Of a stretch of DNA of 64,000 nucleotides, positions 7,646-16,025 are shown piece by piece (the first letter of the stretch is position 1; every line of letters starts with the position of its first letter). Source of the stretch: Oerskovia sp042887685. GTDB lineage: Bacteria > Actinomycetota > Actinomycetes > Actinomycetales > Cellulomonadaceae. Position numbers and translations under genes: made by a program. Under the pieces are notes generated by a model. The model made no database searches. It saw only the letters and a list, made by a program, of their open reading frames with translations, and was not told where the DNA came from. The stretch covers positions 124,001 to 188,000 of the forward strand of contig NZ_JBHVOS010000003.1 of the NCBI RefSeq assembly GCF_042887685.1. The letters are read 5' to 3'.

Positions 7646-9004
7646 ATGACAGACCCGAGCACGAGCACCATCGCCGCAGCGGCCGACGGGAAGCCCGGCG
7701 AACAGCCCATCGACCAGTACCAGCGGCAGCAGCCCGAGAAGTTCTCCACCTACATGTCCCGGCGCAAGGTGGTCTTCCTCGTCGCCTACGTCGGGTACGT
7801 GTGCGCCTACATGGTGCGCAACAACTTCAAGCTGCAGAGCGAGACGATCCGCCTCGAGAACGGCTGGGAGCTCAGCCAGGTCGGCCTGATCCTCACGGCC
7901 TTCACCATCACCTACGGGTTCGCGAAGTTCTTCATGGGGGCGCTGGCGGACCGGGTGAGCCTCAGGCGCATCTTCGCCGGCTGCCTCGGCCTCTCCGCGG
8001 TCCTGTGCATCGGCATCGGGTACGTCGACAACTTCTACCTGCTCTTCGGGCTCATGCTCGCCCTCGGCGTCGTGCAGGGCGCGCTCGCTCCGTCGTCCAT
8101 GGCCATGATCGCCAACTGGTACCCCAACAAGTCACGCGGCTCGGGCATCGCGATCTGGAACACGTCGCAGAACCTGGGCGGCGCAGGGCTCCCCCTCCTG
8201 CTGACCTGGCTCGTGACGACCGTGAGCCCCGGCTCGACCTCGATCGGTTTCCTGATCCCTGGGATCCTGGTGCTCGGCCTGAGCTTCATCTTCTGGAAGT
8301 TCGGCGGCGACCGCCCCGACCGCGAGGGCCTCGACCGTCTCTCCACGATGTACGGTGCCGCGGGCGAGCCCCAGGTCGAGGTCGTCCCCGACGAGTCGTA
8401 CCTGCGCAGCTTCGTGCGCTACGTGCTCACGTCGCAGGTCGTCCTCACCATCGGCCTCATCAACGCGATCCTCTACTTCGTGCGGTTCGGCGTGCTCAAC
8501 TGGATGCCGGCGTTCCTCGGGACGGAGATGGGCTTCTCCGAGGCCCAGTACCTGACCGCGTTCGCGCTCCTGGAGTGGGTCGCGATCCCGGGCTGCTTCT
8601 TCTTCGCGTGGATCGCCGTCAAGATGCCGAACAAGCAGGCTCTCGTCGGCGGGATCGGCCTGCTCGTGCTCGCGGCCGCCGTGTACCTCTACATGGGCAA
8701 CACCAGCTACCCGGCCCTGCTCGTCATCAGCGGTGTCATGGGGGCGCTCATCTACGGGCCCCAGCTGATCGTGAACATCATGACGCTCAACGTCGTCCCG
8801 CTGAAGGCCGCCGGGGTGGCCGTCGGATTCGTCGGCCTCTTCGGCTACATCGTCGGTGAGATGGCCGCGAACCTCGTCATGCCGATCCTCGCCGAGCGCC
8901 TGAGCTGGAACGCCAGCTTCCTGGTGCTCTCCGCCTTCGCCGTCCTCGGCGGGGCGCTGTACCTCTCGCTCTCCCGTTACGAGCGCCGCATCGTCGCTGC
9001 CTGA
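7646..9004 (+). CDS. OPA-family MFS transporter 1 (GlpT/UhpT-like)
   Basis: 452 residues, twelve membrane segments; start ATG with GAGGGAG seven bases upstream. The N-terminal part (VVFLVAYVGYVCAYMVRNNF, then YGFAKFFMGALADR) matches the organophosphate:phosphate antiporter family, in which the Arg of the YMVRNNF-type segment helps bind phosphate. The family takes up glycerol-3-phosphate, hexose phosphates or phosphoglycerates in exchange for phosphate. A GntR-type operator overlaps its promoter, and a related transporter lies convergently downstream. Substrate is unknown; the small-molecule inducer of the GntR protein is presumably the substrate or a product of it. Confidence 0.88.
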   Translation: MTDPSTSTIAAAADGKPGEQPIDQYQRQQPEKFSTYMSRRKVVFLVAYVGYVCAYMVRNNFKLQSETIRLENGWELSQVGLILTAFTITYGFAKFFMGALADRVSLRRIFAGCLGLSAVLCIGIGYVDNFYLLFGLMLALGVVQGALAPSSMAMIANWYPNKSRGSGIAIWNTSQNLGGAGLPLLLTWLVTTVSPGSTSIGFLIPGILVLGLSFIFWKFGGDRPDREGLDRLSTMYGAAGEPQVEVVPDESYLRSFVRYVLTSQVVLTIGLINAILYFVRFGVLNWMPAFLGTEMGFSEAQYLTAFALLEWVAIPGCFFFAWIAVKMPNKQALVGGIGLLVLAAAVYLYMGNTSYPALLVISGVMGALIYGPQLIVNIMTLNVVPLKAAGVAVGFVGLFGYIVGEMAANLVMPILAERLSWNASFLVLSAFAVLGGALYLSLSRYERRIVAA

Positions 9005-9017
9005 GAGCACGACCGAC

Positions 9018-9051
9018 CGTCCGGGCGGGGCACCGCCGCCCCGCCCGGACG
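9018..9051. terminator. Bidirectional terminator between the two OPA transporters
   Basis: Perfect 14-bp stem CGTCCGGGCGGGGC / GCCCCGCCCGGACG with a 6-nt loop, filling the gap between the two convergent stops. Confidence 0.85.
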
Positions 9052-10353
9052 TCACCCCCCGATGCCCAGGCCCATCTCGTGGCGCCGCAGCCGCAGGCAG
9101 ATCAGCGCGCACGCCCCGCAGACGGCCACCAGCACCCACAGGCTCACGTCCCACGTCGACCGCTCGGCGATGCGAGGGATCGCCGTGTTGGCGAGGAGGG
9201 CCCCGACGAGATAGCCCCCCAGCCCGACCCACCCGACCGCGACCCCCACCGCGCGCGGCGACACGAAGTTCAGGGTCAGCACGTTGACGATGACCTGGGG
9301 CCCGTACACCAGCGCACCGAGCGGGACGACCGCCGCGACGACCATGTCGGCCGTCCCGCTCGCGGAGTAGACGACGACCGCCACCCCGAGCAGCAGCACC
9401 GCGACCGTCGCGGCCGTCGCCATACGGTCGGGCCAGCGCGCCGCGACGACCGCGAAGACCAACGACCCCGGGATGGCTCCCCACTCGAACGCGGTGATCG
9501 CCAGCGACGCCTCGAACTGCGTGAGGCTGTTCTCCTGGATCTGGTAGATCGGGATCCAGTTCAGGACACCGAACCGCAGCAGGTAGAGCAACGAGTTGAG
9601 CACGAGCAGGAGGCCGAGCACCCGGTTGCCGATGACGTGCACGCGCACGAGCTTCCAGTACGACACCTCCCCCGGCACCGTGAGTCCCGGGTTCGCGTCC
9701 GCCCCGTAGAGGGTCCGCAGGGTCGGGTACCCCTCCTGCCACGGGCGCTCGCCACCGACCTTGCCCACCAGGAACGCGCACGCGAGCGCGACGAGCCCGG
9801 GCGCCCAGAAACCGATCCGCCAGTCCGTGGGGCCGGTCAGCGCGAGTCCTCCCGAGATCATCATCGGCAGGGCGAGCGCCCCCACGTTCTGCGACGTGTT
9901 CCAGACCGCGACCCTGCTCCCACGCTGTGCGGGCGGGTACCAGGCCCCGATCATCGCGAGCGCTGCGGGCGCGCACGCGCCCTGGACGAGGCCGATGAGG
10001 ACGAGCGCGAGGCCGAGCGCCCACGGGTCGCGCAGGAAGGCCATCGCGCAGCAGAGCACGGCGGAGATCCCCAGTCCCCATGCGAACGCGTAGCGCAGGG
10101 ACAGCTGGTCCACGACCACGCCCATGACGAGCTTGCCGAGCCCGTAGCTGAGGGTGAATCCCGCGAGCAGGGCCCCGACCTGGGTCACGCTGACGCCGAG
10201 CTCGCGCGTGAGGAGCTCGCTCACGACCGCGACGTTGTTGCGCACCAGGTAGCACGCGGCGTAGCCGAGGTAGGCGACGAGGAAGACCCGACGGCGACGC
10301 GCGACGAAGCCCGTCACGGGGGAGATCCCACGTCCGCCGGTGACGTCGCGCAC
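9052..10353 (-). CDS. OPA-family MFS transporter 2 (GlpT/UhpT-like)
   Basis: 433 residues, twelve membrane segments; GTG start with GGAGG upstream. It is a paralogue of the transporter at 7646: VFLVAYLGYAACYLVRNNVAVVSE, YGLGKLVMGVVVDQLSLR, WYPPAQRGSRVAVWNTSQNVG and FGVLNWIPIYQ line up with corresponding segments there. The conserved Tyr-Leu-Val-Arg-Asn-Asn is kept. It is divergent from the GntR gene, sharing one operator (10409-10421). Two related antiporters under one regulator suggest related substrates, or import plus exchange. Substrate unknown. Confidence 0.88.
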   Translation of the reverse strand: MRDVTGGRGISPVTGFVARRRRVFLVAYLGYAACYLVRNNVAVVSELLTRELGVSVTQVGALLAGFTLSYGLGKLVMGVVVDQLSLRYAFAWGLGISAVLCCAMAFLRDPWALGLALVLIGLVQGACAPAALAMIGAWYPPAQRGSRVAVWNTSQNVGALALPMMISGGLALTGPTDWRIGFWAPGLVALACAFLVGKVGGERPWQEGYPTLRTLYGADANPGLTVPGEVSYWKLVRVHVIGNRVLGLLLVLNSLLYLLRFGVLNWIPIYQIQENSLTQFEASLAITAFEWGAIPGSLVFAVVAARWPDRMATAATVAVLLLGVAVVVYSASGTADMVVAAVVPLGALVYGPQVIVNVLTLNFVSPRAVGVAVGWVGLGGYLVGALLANTAIPRIAERSTWDVSLWVLVAVCGACALICLRLRRHEMGLGIGG

Positions 10354-10408
10354 TCACCCTCCCTGGTCGTCCTGACGCCGCTTCGCGCCACTCGGCCATA
10401 CTAGCTGG

Positions 10409-10421
10409 ATCGTCATACGAT
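10409..10421. promoter_or_regulatory. GntR operator in the divergent promoter region
   Basis: Palindrome ATCGT-CAT-ACGAT, differing from the 7601 site only by T/A to C/G at the symmetric third positions. It overlaps a possible -10 (TACGAT) for the GntR gene, and on the other strand lies upstream of TAGTAT at 10398-10403, a likely -10 for the transporter. This implies autoregulation and control of both transporters. Confidence 0.75.
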
Positions 10422-10439
10422 GAGCAGGGAGGGATGACC

Positions 10440-11081
10440 ATGGCACGGCGTGCAGGACCACTTGCAGAACAGCTCGCACAGCATCTGAGAGACCGCATCC
10501 TCGGTGGGGACCCCCCGGGTGGGGATCGCGTCTCCGAGCTGAGCGTGACCAACGAGTACGGCGTGGCCCGCCCCACGGCCAAGGCGGCGCTCGACATCCT
10601 CGTCATGGAGGGACTCGTCTCACGCGAGCCCTACTCGGCGTTGCGCGTCACCACCGTCGCCGCCGGGGAGGTGCCCGAGCTCCTCGCCCTGCTCGAGGTC
10701 GTCGAACAGCTCGCCGTCGGCCGCATCCTGCGCGAGGGACCGGACCTGCGCAGCCTGCGCGACGCCGCCCGGAGCGCAGCCGACCGTGTGCTCGAGGTCA
10801 TGGTCGAGGCCGCAGCCTCCTCGCGGCTCTCGCGGACGCATCGGCAGGGCACGCTCGAGCTCGCACTCGCCACGGGGCGGCGCACCCCGTTCCCCGCGGC
10901 GACCGATGCCGGCCTGCGCGTCCGGGCCGAAGCTCTCACGGAGAGCCTGTTCCTGCTCCAGGAGGCACCGGCCCGCACCGCCCTGAGCGACCTGCAGGAG
11001 CAACGACGAGAGCTCTCCGGTGCACCGGGGACACCCAGGTTCGCCCTCGAAGGGACTCCGGCAGCAGCCGTCGATCGCTGA
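10440..11081 (+). CDS. GntR-family transcriptional regulator
   Basis: 213 residues from the second ATG, which has AGGGAGGG at proper spacing; an ATG at 10434 is too close to it. Residues 5-65 form the winged helix of the FadR type (LAEQLAQHLRDRIL, ..RVSELSVTNEYGVARPTAKAALDILVMEGLV). The C-terminal 130 residues are helical, like an FCD effector domain, but I do not see a full set of metal-binding histidines. It probably represses the two OPA transporters through the AT(T/C)GTCATAC(A/G)AT operators and responds to a phosphorylated metabolite; that last point is inference. Confidence 0.88.
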   Translation: MARRAGPLAEQLAQHLRDRILGGDPPGGDRVSELSVTNEYGVARPTAKAALDILVMEGLVSREPYSALRVTTVAAGEVPELLALLEVVEQLAVGRILREGPDLRSLRDAARSAADRVLEVMVEAAASSRLSRTHRQGTLELALATGRRTPFPAATDAGLRVRAEALTESLFLLQEAPARTALSDLQEQRRELSGAPGTPRFALEGTPAAAVDR

Positions 11082-11181
11082 GCAGACCGCCCCTACCACG
11101 CCGCCCCGCCCCACCTGGCGCGGACACCGGTCGCACGCGCGCGAGCACGACCAGGCGCCGGTGCACGTCCCGGGCAACGCC

Positions 11182-11219
11182 GACGGCCCGGCCCCCTCCG
11201 CAGAGGGGACCGGGCCGTC
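11182..11219. terminator. Bidirectional terminator between GntR gene and rplI
   Basis: Arms GACGGCCCGGCCCCCTC and GAGGGGACCGGGCCGTC with a CGCA loop; one mismatch. It serves the convergent GntR and ribosomal-protein operon ends. Confidence 0.8.
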
Positions 11220-11271
11220 GGGTGAGATCTCCGATCCATCCATCCCTCACGGGACAGGGGCGATCAGTCGA

Positions 11272-11721
11272 TCAGGCAGCCACCACGTTGACCGCGATGT
11301 TCGCCGAGACCTCGGCGTGCAGGCGGATGGTGACCGTGTACGAACCGGTCGACTTGATCGGCTGGCCGATCTCGATCTTGCGCTTGTCGACGGACGGGCC
11401 GCCGGCGGCCTTGACGGCCTCGGCGATGTCACCGGTGGTGACGGCACCGAACAGACGGCCGCCCTGGCCCGCCTTGGCCTGCACGACGACAGGCTTCGAC
11501 TGCAGCGAGTCGCGCGTCGCCTTGGCCTCGTCGAGCGTCGCGATCTCGCGAGCCTTACGAGCCTTGCGAATCGCAGAGATCTGCGACTCGGCGCCCTTGG
11601 ACCATCCGGTCGCCAGGCCACGGGGCACGAGGAAGTTACGGGCGTACCCGTCCTTGACCTCGACCACGTCGCCGGGCTCGCCCAGGCCGGTGACCTCGTG
11701 GGTCAGAATGAGCTTTGCCAT
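11272..11721 (-). CDS. rplI: 50S ribosomal protein L9
   Basis: 149 residues, the usual length. It begins MAKLILTHEVTGLGEPGDVVEVKDGYARNFL, the L9 N-terminal RNA-binding domain, followed by the long connecting helix (AIRKARKAREIATLDEAK) and the C-terminal domain (GRLFGAVTTGDIAEAVK). It binds 23S rRNA at the base of the L1 stalk. Last gene of the rpsF-ssb-rpsR-rplI operon; only 17 bp separate it from rpsR, and a strong hairpin follows. Confidence 0.97.
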   Translation of the reverse strand: MAKLILTHEVTGLGEPGDVVEVKDGYARNFLVPRGLATGWSKGAESQISAIRKARKAREIATLDEAKATRDSLQSKPVVVQAKAGQGGRLFGAVTTGDIAEAVKAAGGPSVDKRKIEIGQPIKSTGSYTVTIRLHAEVSANIAVNVVAA

Positions 11722-11738
11722 GTTCTATCCCCTCTCGA

Positions 11739-11975
11739 TCAGCGTGCGGACGACGAGTACGGCAGGAGCGCCATCTCGCGAGCGTTCTTGACGGCACGTG
11801 CGATCTGACGCTGCTCCTGGACGGAGACGCCGGTCACGCGACGGGCACGGATCTTCCCGCGGTCGGAGATGAACTTCCGCAGCAGGGTCGTGTCCTTGTA
11901 GTCGACCGACTCGATCTTCGCCGACTTCAGGGGGTTGGACTTCTTCTTGGGCTTGCGCACCACTGGCTTCGCCAT
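11739..11975 (-). CDS. rpsR: 30S ribosomal protein S18, cysteine-free form
   Basis: 78 residues: DYKDTTLLRKFISDRGKIRARRVTGVS, then NAREMALLPYSSSAR at the C-terminus. It binds 16S rRNA in the platform next to S6. The N-terminal Cys-x2-Cys zinc-type motif of many S18 proteins is replaced by a Lys-rich RKPKKKSNPLKS, so this is the zinc-independent form, common in actinobacteria. Being the copy in the rpsF operon, it is probably the main S18. Confidence 0.96.
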   Translation of the reverse strand: MAKPVVRKPKKKSNPLKSAKIESVDYKDTTLLRKFISDRGKIRARRVTGVSVQEQRQIARAVKNAREMALLPYSSSAR

Positions 11976-12072
11976 GGTGTTGCTCCTTCACAAGGTGCTA
12001 TCCCCGGCCGGGGCGAGTGCCGTCGTCGGGCACCTGCCCTGCCGGGAAGGGTTTGTCTGGGGTGAGCGGTGA

Positions 12073-12612
12073 CTAGAAGGGGGGCTCGTCCGAGAACGAG
12101 GACCCACCCGACGACGCCGGGCCAGCCGTGGCCCACGGGTCGTCGTTGTTCTGCTGGCCACCGCCGGAAGCGCTGAAACCACCGCCGCTCGAAGCGCCGC
12201 CGCCGCCGAAACCGCCGCCGCCACCACCGAAGTTGCCGCCACCCGAGCGCTGGGCCCGGGTGACCTTCGCGGAGGCGTACTTCAGTGAAGGACCGATCTC
12301 CTCCACCTGCAGCTCGACGACTGTGCGCTTCTCCCCCTCGCGGGTCTCGTACGAACGCTGGACCAGACGGCCCTGAACAATCACGCGCATGCCCTTGGTC
12401 AAGGACTCGGCGACGTTCTCCGCGGCCTCGCGCCAGATCGAGCAGCGCATGAACAGCGTGTCGCCGTCCTTCCACTCGTTGCTCTGGCGGTCGAAGGTGC
12501 GCGGCGTGGACGCCACGGTGAAGTTGGCGACGGCAGCCCCTGCGGGGGTGAAGCGAAGCTCCGGGTCCCCGGTCAGGTTTCCGACCACCGTGATGACGGT
12601 TTCACCAGCCAT
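12073..12612 (-). CDS. ssb: Single-stranded DNA-binding protein
   Basis: 179 residues. An OB-fold (MAGETVITVVGNLTGDPELRF... to about residue 115, including FMRCSIWREAAENVAESLTKG and RLVQRSYETREG) is followed by a Gly-rich linker of about 40 residues, and the acidic interaction tip SDEPPF. It coats single-stranded DNA as a tetramer and recruits repair and replication proteins through the tip. Between rpsF and rpsR, the usual position of the housekeeping copy. Confidence 0.97.
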   Translation of the reverse strand: MAGETVITVVGNLTGDPELRFTPAGAAVANFTVASTPRTFDRQSNEWKDGDTLFMRCSIWREAAENVAESLTKGMRVIVQGRLVQRSYETREGEKRTVVELQVEEIGPSLKYASAKVTRAQRSGGGNFGGGGGGFGGGGASSGGGFSASGGGQQNNDDPWATAGPASSGGSSFSDEPPF

Positions 12613-12760
12613 GCCAGCTCCTCATTGTTCGTTACGTATCGAAGAAACTTCGAAGGGGATGACCCCCGTCCGCGGACATCCCACCACGTGCCACTGACGG
12701 CGTCCGTGAGGACGCGCAGGGCACCGGGACGGCGCGAGGGAAGTCAGACGTGCGAGGCGA

Positions 12761-13051
12761 TCAGCGAGCGTCGGTGCGCAGGACCTTCGTGCGCAGGACG
12801 ACCTCGTTGAGGCCGAGCTGACGGTCCAGCTCCTTGGCCGTGTCCGACGTCGAGGTGAAGTCGACGACGGCGTAGATGCCCTCGGACTTCTTGTTGATCT
12901 CGAAGGACAGGCGGCGACGGCCCCAGATGTCCACCTTGTCGACAGTGCCACCGTCGGTCTTGATGACCGTCAGGTACTTGTCGAGCGACGGAGCAACGGT
13001 GCGCTCCTCGATCTCGGGGTCGAGGATGATCATCAATTCGTACTGACGCAT
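12761..13051 (-). CDS. rpsF: 30S ribosomal protein S6
   Basis: 96 residues: MRQYELMIILDPEIEERTV, then VDKVDIWGRRRLSFEINKKSEGIYAVVDF and LRTKVLR. First gene of the rpsF-ssb-rpsR-rplI operon; S6 pairs with S18 on the 30S platform. A ribosome site (GGAGGTGGG) precedes the ATG. The 156-bp gap upstream, after the PBP terminator, should hold the operon promoter. Confidence 0.96.
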   Translation of the reverse strand: MRQYELMIILDPEIEERTVAPSLDKYLTVIKTDGGTVDKVDIWGRRRLSFEINKKSEGIYAVVDFTSTSDTAKELDRQLGLNEVVLRTKVLRTDAR

Positions 13052-13207
13052 GCGGTTAACCCACCTCCTGCGGACTCAGCGGTCACGGTCTCTCCGTGAC
13101 AGGAGGGTTGTGCGTCGCTGTGCCGTCCCCGTGCTGATGGCAGCACGGATCGAGACACAGCAAGATCCCAAGGTACCCGGTCAGGGCCGGGGTCGGGAAA
13201 TCTGGGG

Positions 13208-13240
13208 CCGTGCGGCGGCACGGTACGTGCCGCCGCACGG
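13208..13240 (-). terminator. Terminator of the PBP gene
   Basis: Perfect 15-bp stem CCGTGCGGCGGCACG / CGTGCCGCCGCACGG with a GTA loop, 8 bp past the PBP stop. Confidence 0.9.
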
Positions 13241-13247
13241 GCCGGCG

Positions 13248-15668
13248 CTAGTTCGTCCTGCCCCCGCCGTTCGACCCCGGGACGGCGGCGGCGTCCTCGG
13301 GTGGGACGCTGGGCGTGGGCGTCGGGGTCGGTGTCGGTGTCGGCGCGACGGGCTTGGGTCCCTTCGACAGGACGATCGAGACACGGGAGCCCTGTTCGAC
13401 GGCCTTGCCTCCGGGAGCCCGGATGACCACCCCTGGGGGCTGGTCGGACCAGTCCTCCGTGAAGCTCACCTCGAGCCCCATCCCGGCCAGGATCTGTGCG
13501 ACGTCGTCCTTCGACCTGCCCACCAGGTCGGTCGGCACCGTCAGCGTGGTCGGCTCGACGGGATCGGGCACCACGGGCTCCTCGACCGGCGGGATCTCCG
13601 TGGGCACCTCGCTCGGCGTCTCGGTCGGGACCGGCTTCTTGGGCGTGTACTGCGGGAACTCCTGGACGTCGGCGTACTGCGGCAGCGCCATGACGCCCTG
13701 CATGTACCCCGTCCACGCCTCGACCGGCCACGTACCACCCGTGATGGGGGCGGGCTTGCGCCTCTCGGCCCACTTGCCGAACGACGTGATCGACTCCTGC
13801 GTCTTCGTCTCCTCGTTGGTCTGGTAGAGACCCACGACGGTCGCGAGCTGGGGCACGTACCCGGCGAACCAGGCGGACTTGTTGTCGTTCGAGGTGCCCG
13901 TCTTGCCGGCCACCGGACGGTCCAGCGCCTGGGCGAACTCGCCCGAACCACCCTTCTGCTCGACGACCTGGGTCATCGCGTAGGTCGCCGCGGCCATGAC
14001 GTCGGGCTCGAAGACCTTCCCGTTGCGCCCGGCAGGCTCCCAGATCTCGGCCTGGTTGCTCAGCATCTTGACCGACTGCACGACGTGCGGCGTCGACTCG
14101 TAACCCTGCGCGGCGAACGTCGCGTAGGCGTGCGCGAGGTCCAGCGGTCGCACCGACGCAGAGCCGAGCACGTTCGACGGGACGGCCGCGAGGTCCTGCG
14201 TCTCCTGCGGGATGCCGGCACGGACGGCCACGTCCACGGTCTGCTCGGGACCGACCTCCATGTTGAGCTCCGCGTACACCGTGTTGACGGAGTTCGCGGT
14301 CGCCTTCACGAGGTCGATCTGCCCGTAGCTCGCGTCGGAGAAGTTCACGACCTTGCGGTCGCCGTCGTAGAAGCCGGGGACCTGGCGAGCGTTGTTGCCG
14401 TCGTACGTGGTCGACAGGTCGATGCCCTTCTCGAGCGCTGCGACGAGCGTGAACGGCTTGAACGTCGAACCGGCCTGCGCCACTCCTCGCGTCGCCGAGT
14501 TGTACGACCTGGTCACGAAGTCCGGCCCGCCGTACACGGCCTTGACCGCGCCGTCCGCCGGGTCGATCGAGACGATCGAGGGCGTCAGGTACGGCGAGGC
14601 CGCGTAGTCGCCTTCACGCGGGATCGTGGTCTCCGCCGTCTGGACCGCGAGATCCTGCATGGCCTTGTCGATCGTCGTGACGATCGTGTACCCCTTCACC
14701 TGCAGGTCCCCCGGGTCGTTCCCGGCCGCGACCCACTCGCGTTCGACCAGGTCGAGGAGGTAGCCCGCCTGACCGCCCTTGGTGTTGGTCTGCACCTTCT
14801 CCTTGACCTCGGGGAACGCCGCGGCTGCCTTCTCCTCGGGCGTGATGTATCCCTGGTCCGCCATGCGGTTGATGACACGCTCCCACTTGGCCTGCGCGAC
14901 CTCGGGGCTGACCGCGGGGTCGTAGTTCGTGGGGTTCGGGATGACGGCGGTGATCATCGCCGCCTGCGAGATGGTGAGCTGGGCCGCGGGAACGCCGAAG
15001 TACATCTGCGCCGCAGCCTCGATCCCGTGCGCGCCACGGCCGAAGTAGATCGTGTTGAGGTAGTTCCCGAGGATCTCCTCCTTCGGCTGCTCCTGCGTCA
15101 GGCGCAGCGCGAGCATCGCCTCGCGGAACTTGCCCACGTAGCTGGAGATCGTCTCGTCGGAGTAGTAGCGCTCGGCGTACTGCTGGGTGATGGTCGAGGC
15201 GCCCTGCCGGGCACCGCCCGTGAGGTTGTTGACGACGGCGCGGCCGATGCCCTTGACGTCGATGCCGGAGTTCTCCCAGAAGCTGGCGTCCTCGGACGCG
15301 ACGACGGAGTTGCCCACGTAGTCGGGGAGCGTCTCGAAGGGGACGATGACGCGGTTCTCCTCCTGGAAGGTCCCGATCTCCGTGACCCCGTCGGCGTAGT
15401 ACACCGTGGTCTTCTGGTTCTGCACGGCATACGCGGGATCCTTCGGGACCGACGTCGTCGCGTAGGCGGCGATGAACACACCGGCGACGAGCGCAACACC
15501 GGCCAGGAACGTCCCGAGGAGCACGCGCCACGACGGGAGCCAGCGGCGGAACCCCTTGACGTGGGACCGGGGGTAGTTGAAGAAGCGGCGCTTGCGCGCC
15601 GTCGTGCCCGTACGGGCTGCGTCGGCGGTGCGCGCCGTGCCCTTCGTCTGCCTCGCGGAGCTCGCCAC
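13248..15668 (-). CDS. Class A penicillin-binding protein with PASTA domain
   Basis: 806 residues. Cytoplasmic basic tail, one membrane helix (about 50-72), GT51 glycosyltransferase with catalytic Glu in SEDASFW (E126) plus GGARQGASTITQQ and RGAHGIEAAA, then a transpeptidase with Ser401-x-x-Lys404 (AGSTFKPF), SVN (460-462) and KTG (589-591). One PASTA domain lies at about 715-780, followed by a Pro/Thr tail. It polymerises lipid II and cross-links peptidoglycan outside the membrane, like mycobacterial PonA1/PonA2. Start ATG with GGAAGG just upstream. Divergent from the PadR gene, with a strong hairpin at its end. Confidence 0.95.
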   Translation of the reverse strand: MASSARQTKGTARTADAARTGTTARKRRFFNYPRSHVKGFRRWLPSWRVLLGTFLAGVALVAGVFIAAYATTSVPKDPAYAVQNQKTTVYYADGVTEIGTFQEENRVIVPFETLPDYVGNSVVASEDASFWENSGIDVKGIGRAVVNNLTGGARQGASTITQQYAERYYSDETISSYVGKFREAMLALRLTQEQPKEEILGNYLNTIYFGRGAHGIEAAAQMYFGVPAAQLTISQAAMITAVIPNPTNYDPAVSPEVAQAKWERVINRMADQGYITPEEKAAAAFPEVKEKVQTNTKGGQAGYLLDLVEREWVAAGNDPGDLQVKGYTIVTTIDKAMQDLAVQTAETTIPREGDYAASPYLTPSIVSIDPADGAVKAVYGGPDFVTRSYNSATRGVAQAGSTFKPFTLVAALEKGIDLSTTYDGNNARQVPGFYDGDRKVVNFSDASYGQIDLVKATANSVNTVYAELNMEVGPEQTVDVAVRAGIPQETQDLAAVPSNVLGSASVRPLDLAHAYATFAAQGYESTPHVVQSVKMLSNQAEIWEPAGRNGKVFEPDVMAAATYAMTQVVEQKGGSGEFAQALDRPVAGKTGTSNDNKSAWFAGYVPQLATVVGLYQTNEETKTQESITSFGKWAERRKPAPITGGTWPVEAWTGYMQGVMALPQYADVQEFPQYTPKKPVPTETPSEVPTEIPPVEEPVVPDPVEPTTLTVPTDLVGRSKDDVAQILAGMGLEVSFTEDWSDQPPGVVIRAPGGKAVEQGSRVSIVLSKGPKPVAPTPTPTPTPTPSVPPEDAAAVPGSNGGGRTN

Positions 15669-15938
15669 GGTTCACCTTCCTCTGGGGGTCACTTCTGGTC
15701 CGGACCGGACCGCGCTGCGCCCAGGGGGGAGGGCGACGGGGACGCGGGACATGCATCGGACCACCCTGAACAATAGGCCGTCAGTCCGTGAGGACAAGGA
15801 CCTGTACGGGGGGAGAAGCATTGTTTCGCCACAGCCCCGCTGCAGTTCCGCCAGTCCTTCACATCTGGTAGGTCGTGAGGCCCGCACAGCGTTCTATGCA
15901 CCGGCGCATTGCGCAGCGGTCCGATTGCACCTAGCCTG

Positions 15939-15963
15939 TCGATGTATCGACTCGATACATCGA
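15939..15963. promoter_or_regulatory. 25-bp palindromic operator upstream of padR-ino1
   Basis: Arms TCGATGTATCGA and TCGATACATCGA around a single central C, perfect over 12 bp each. The core ATGTAT-N-ATACAT pattern is that of PadR-family operators. It lies about 65 bp upstream of the PadR start, so autoregulation is likely, and control of ino1 by read-through is possible. Confidence 0.8.
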
Positions 15964-16025
15964 GTAGGTGAGCAAGCCCGAACCGCCCTCCGCGCGGCCA
16001 CGGTCCCGTCGGAGGAGGAGGTGTC

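Noticed and set aside
9018..9051. Second GntR operator between the two transporters
   Set aside because: It is a GC-rich perfect stem at two convergent stops, a terminator, and lacks the GTCATAC core.
13050..15776. A 908-codon open frame on the + strand opposite the PBP gene
   Set aside because: It is the antisense shadow of a complete class A PBP; its translation is Arg/His/Asp/Val-rich with no family and no ribosome site.
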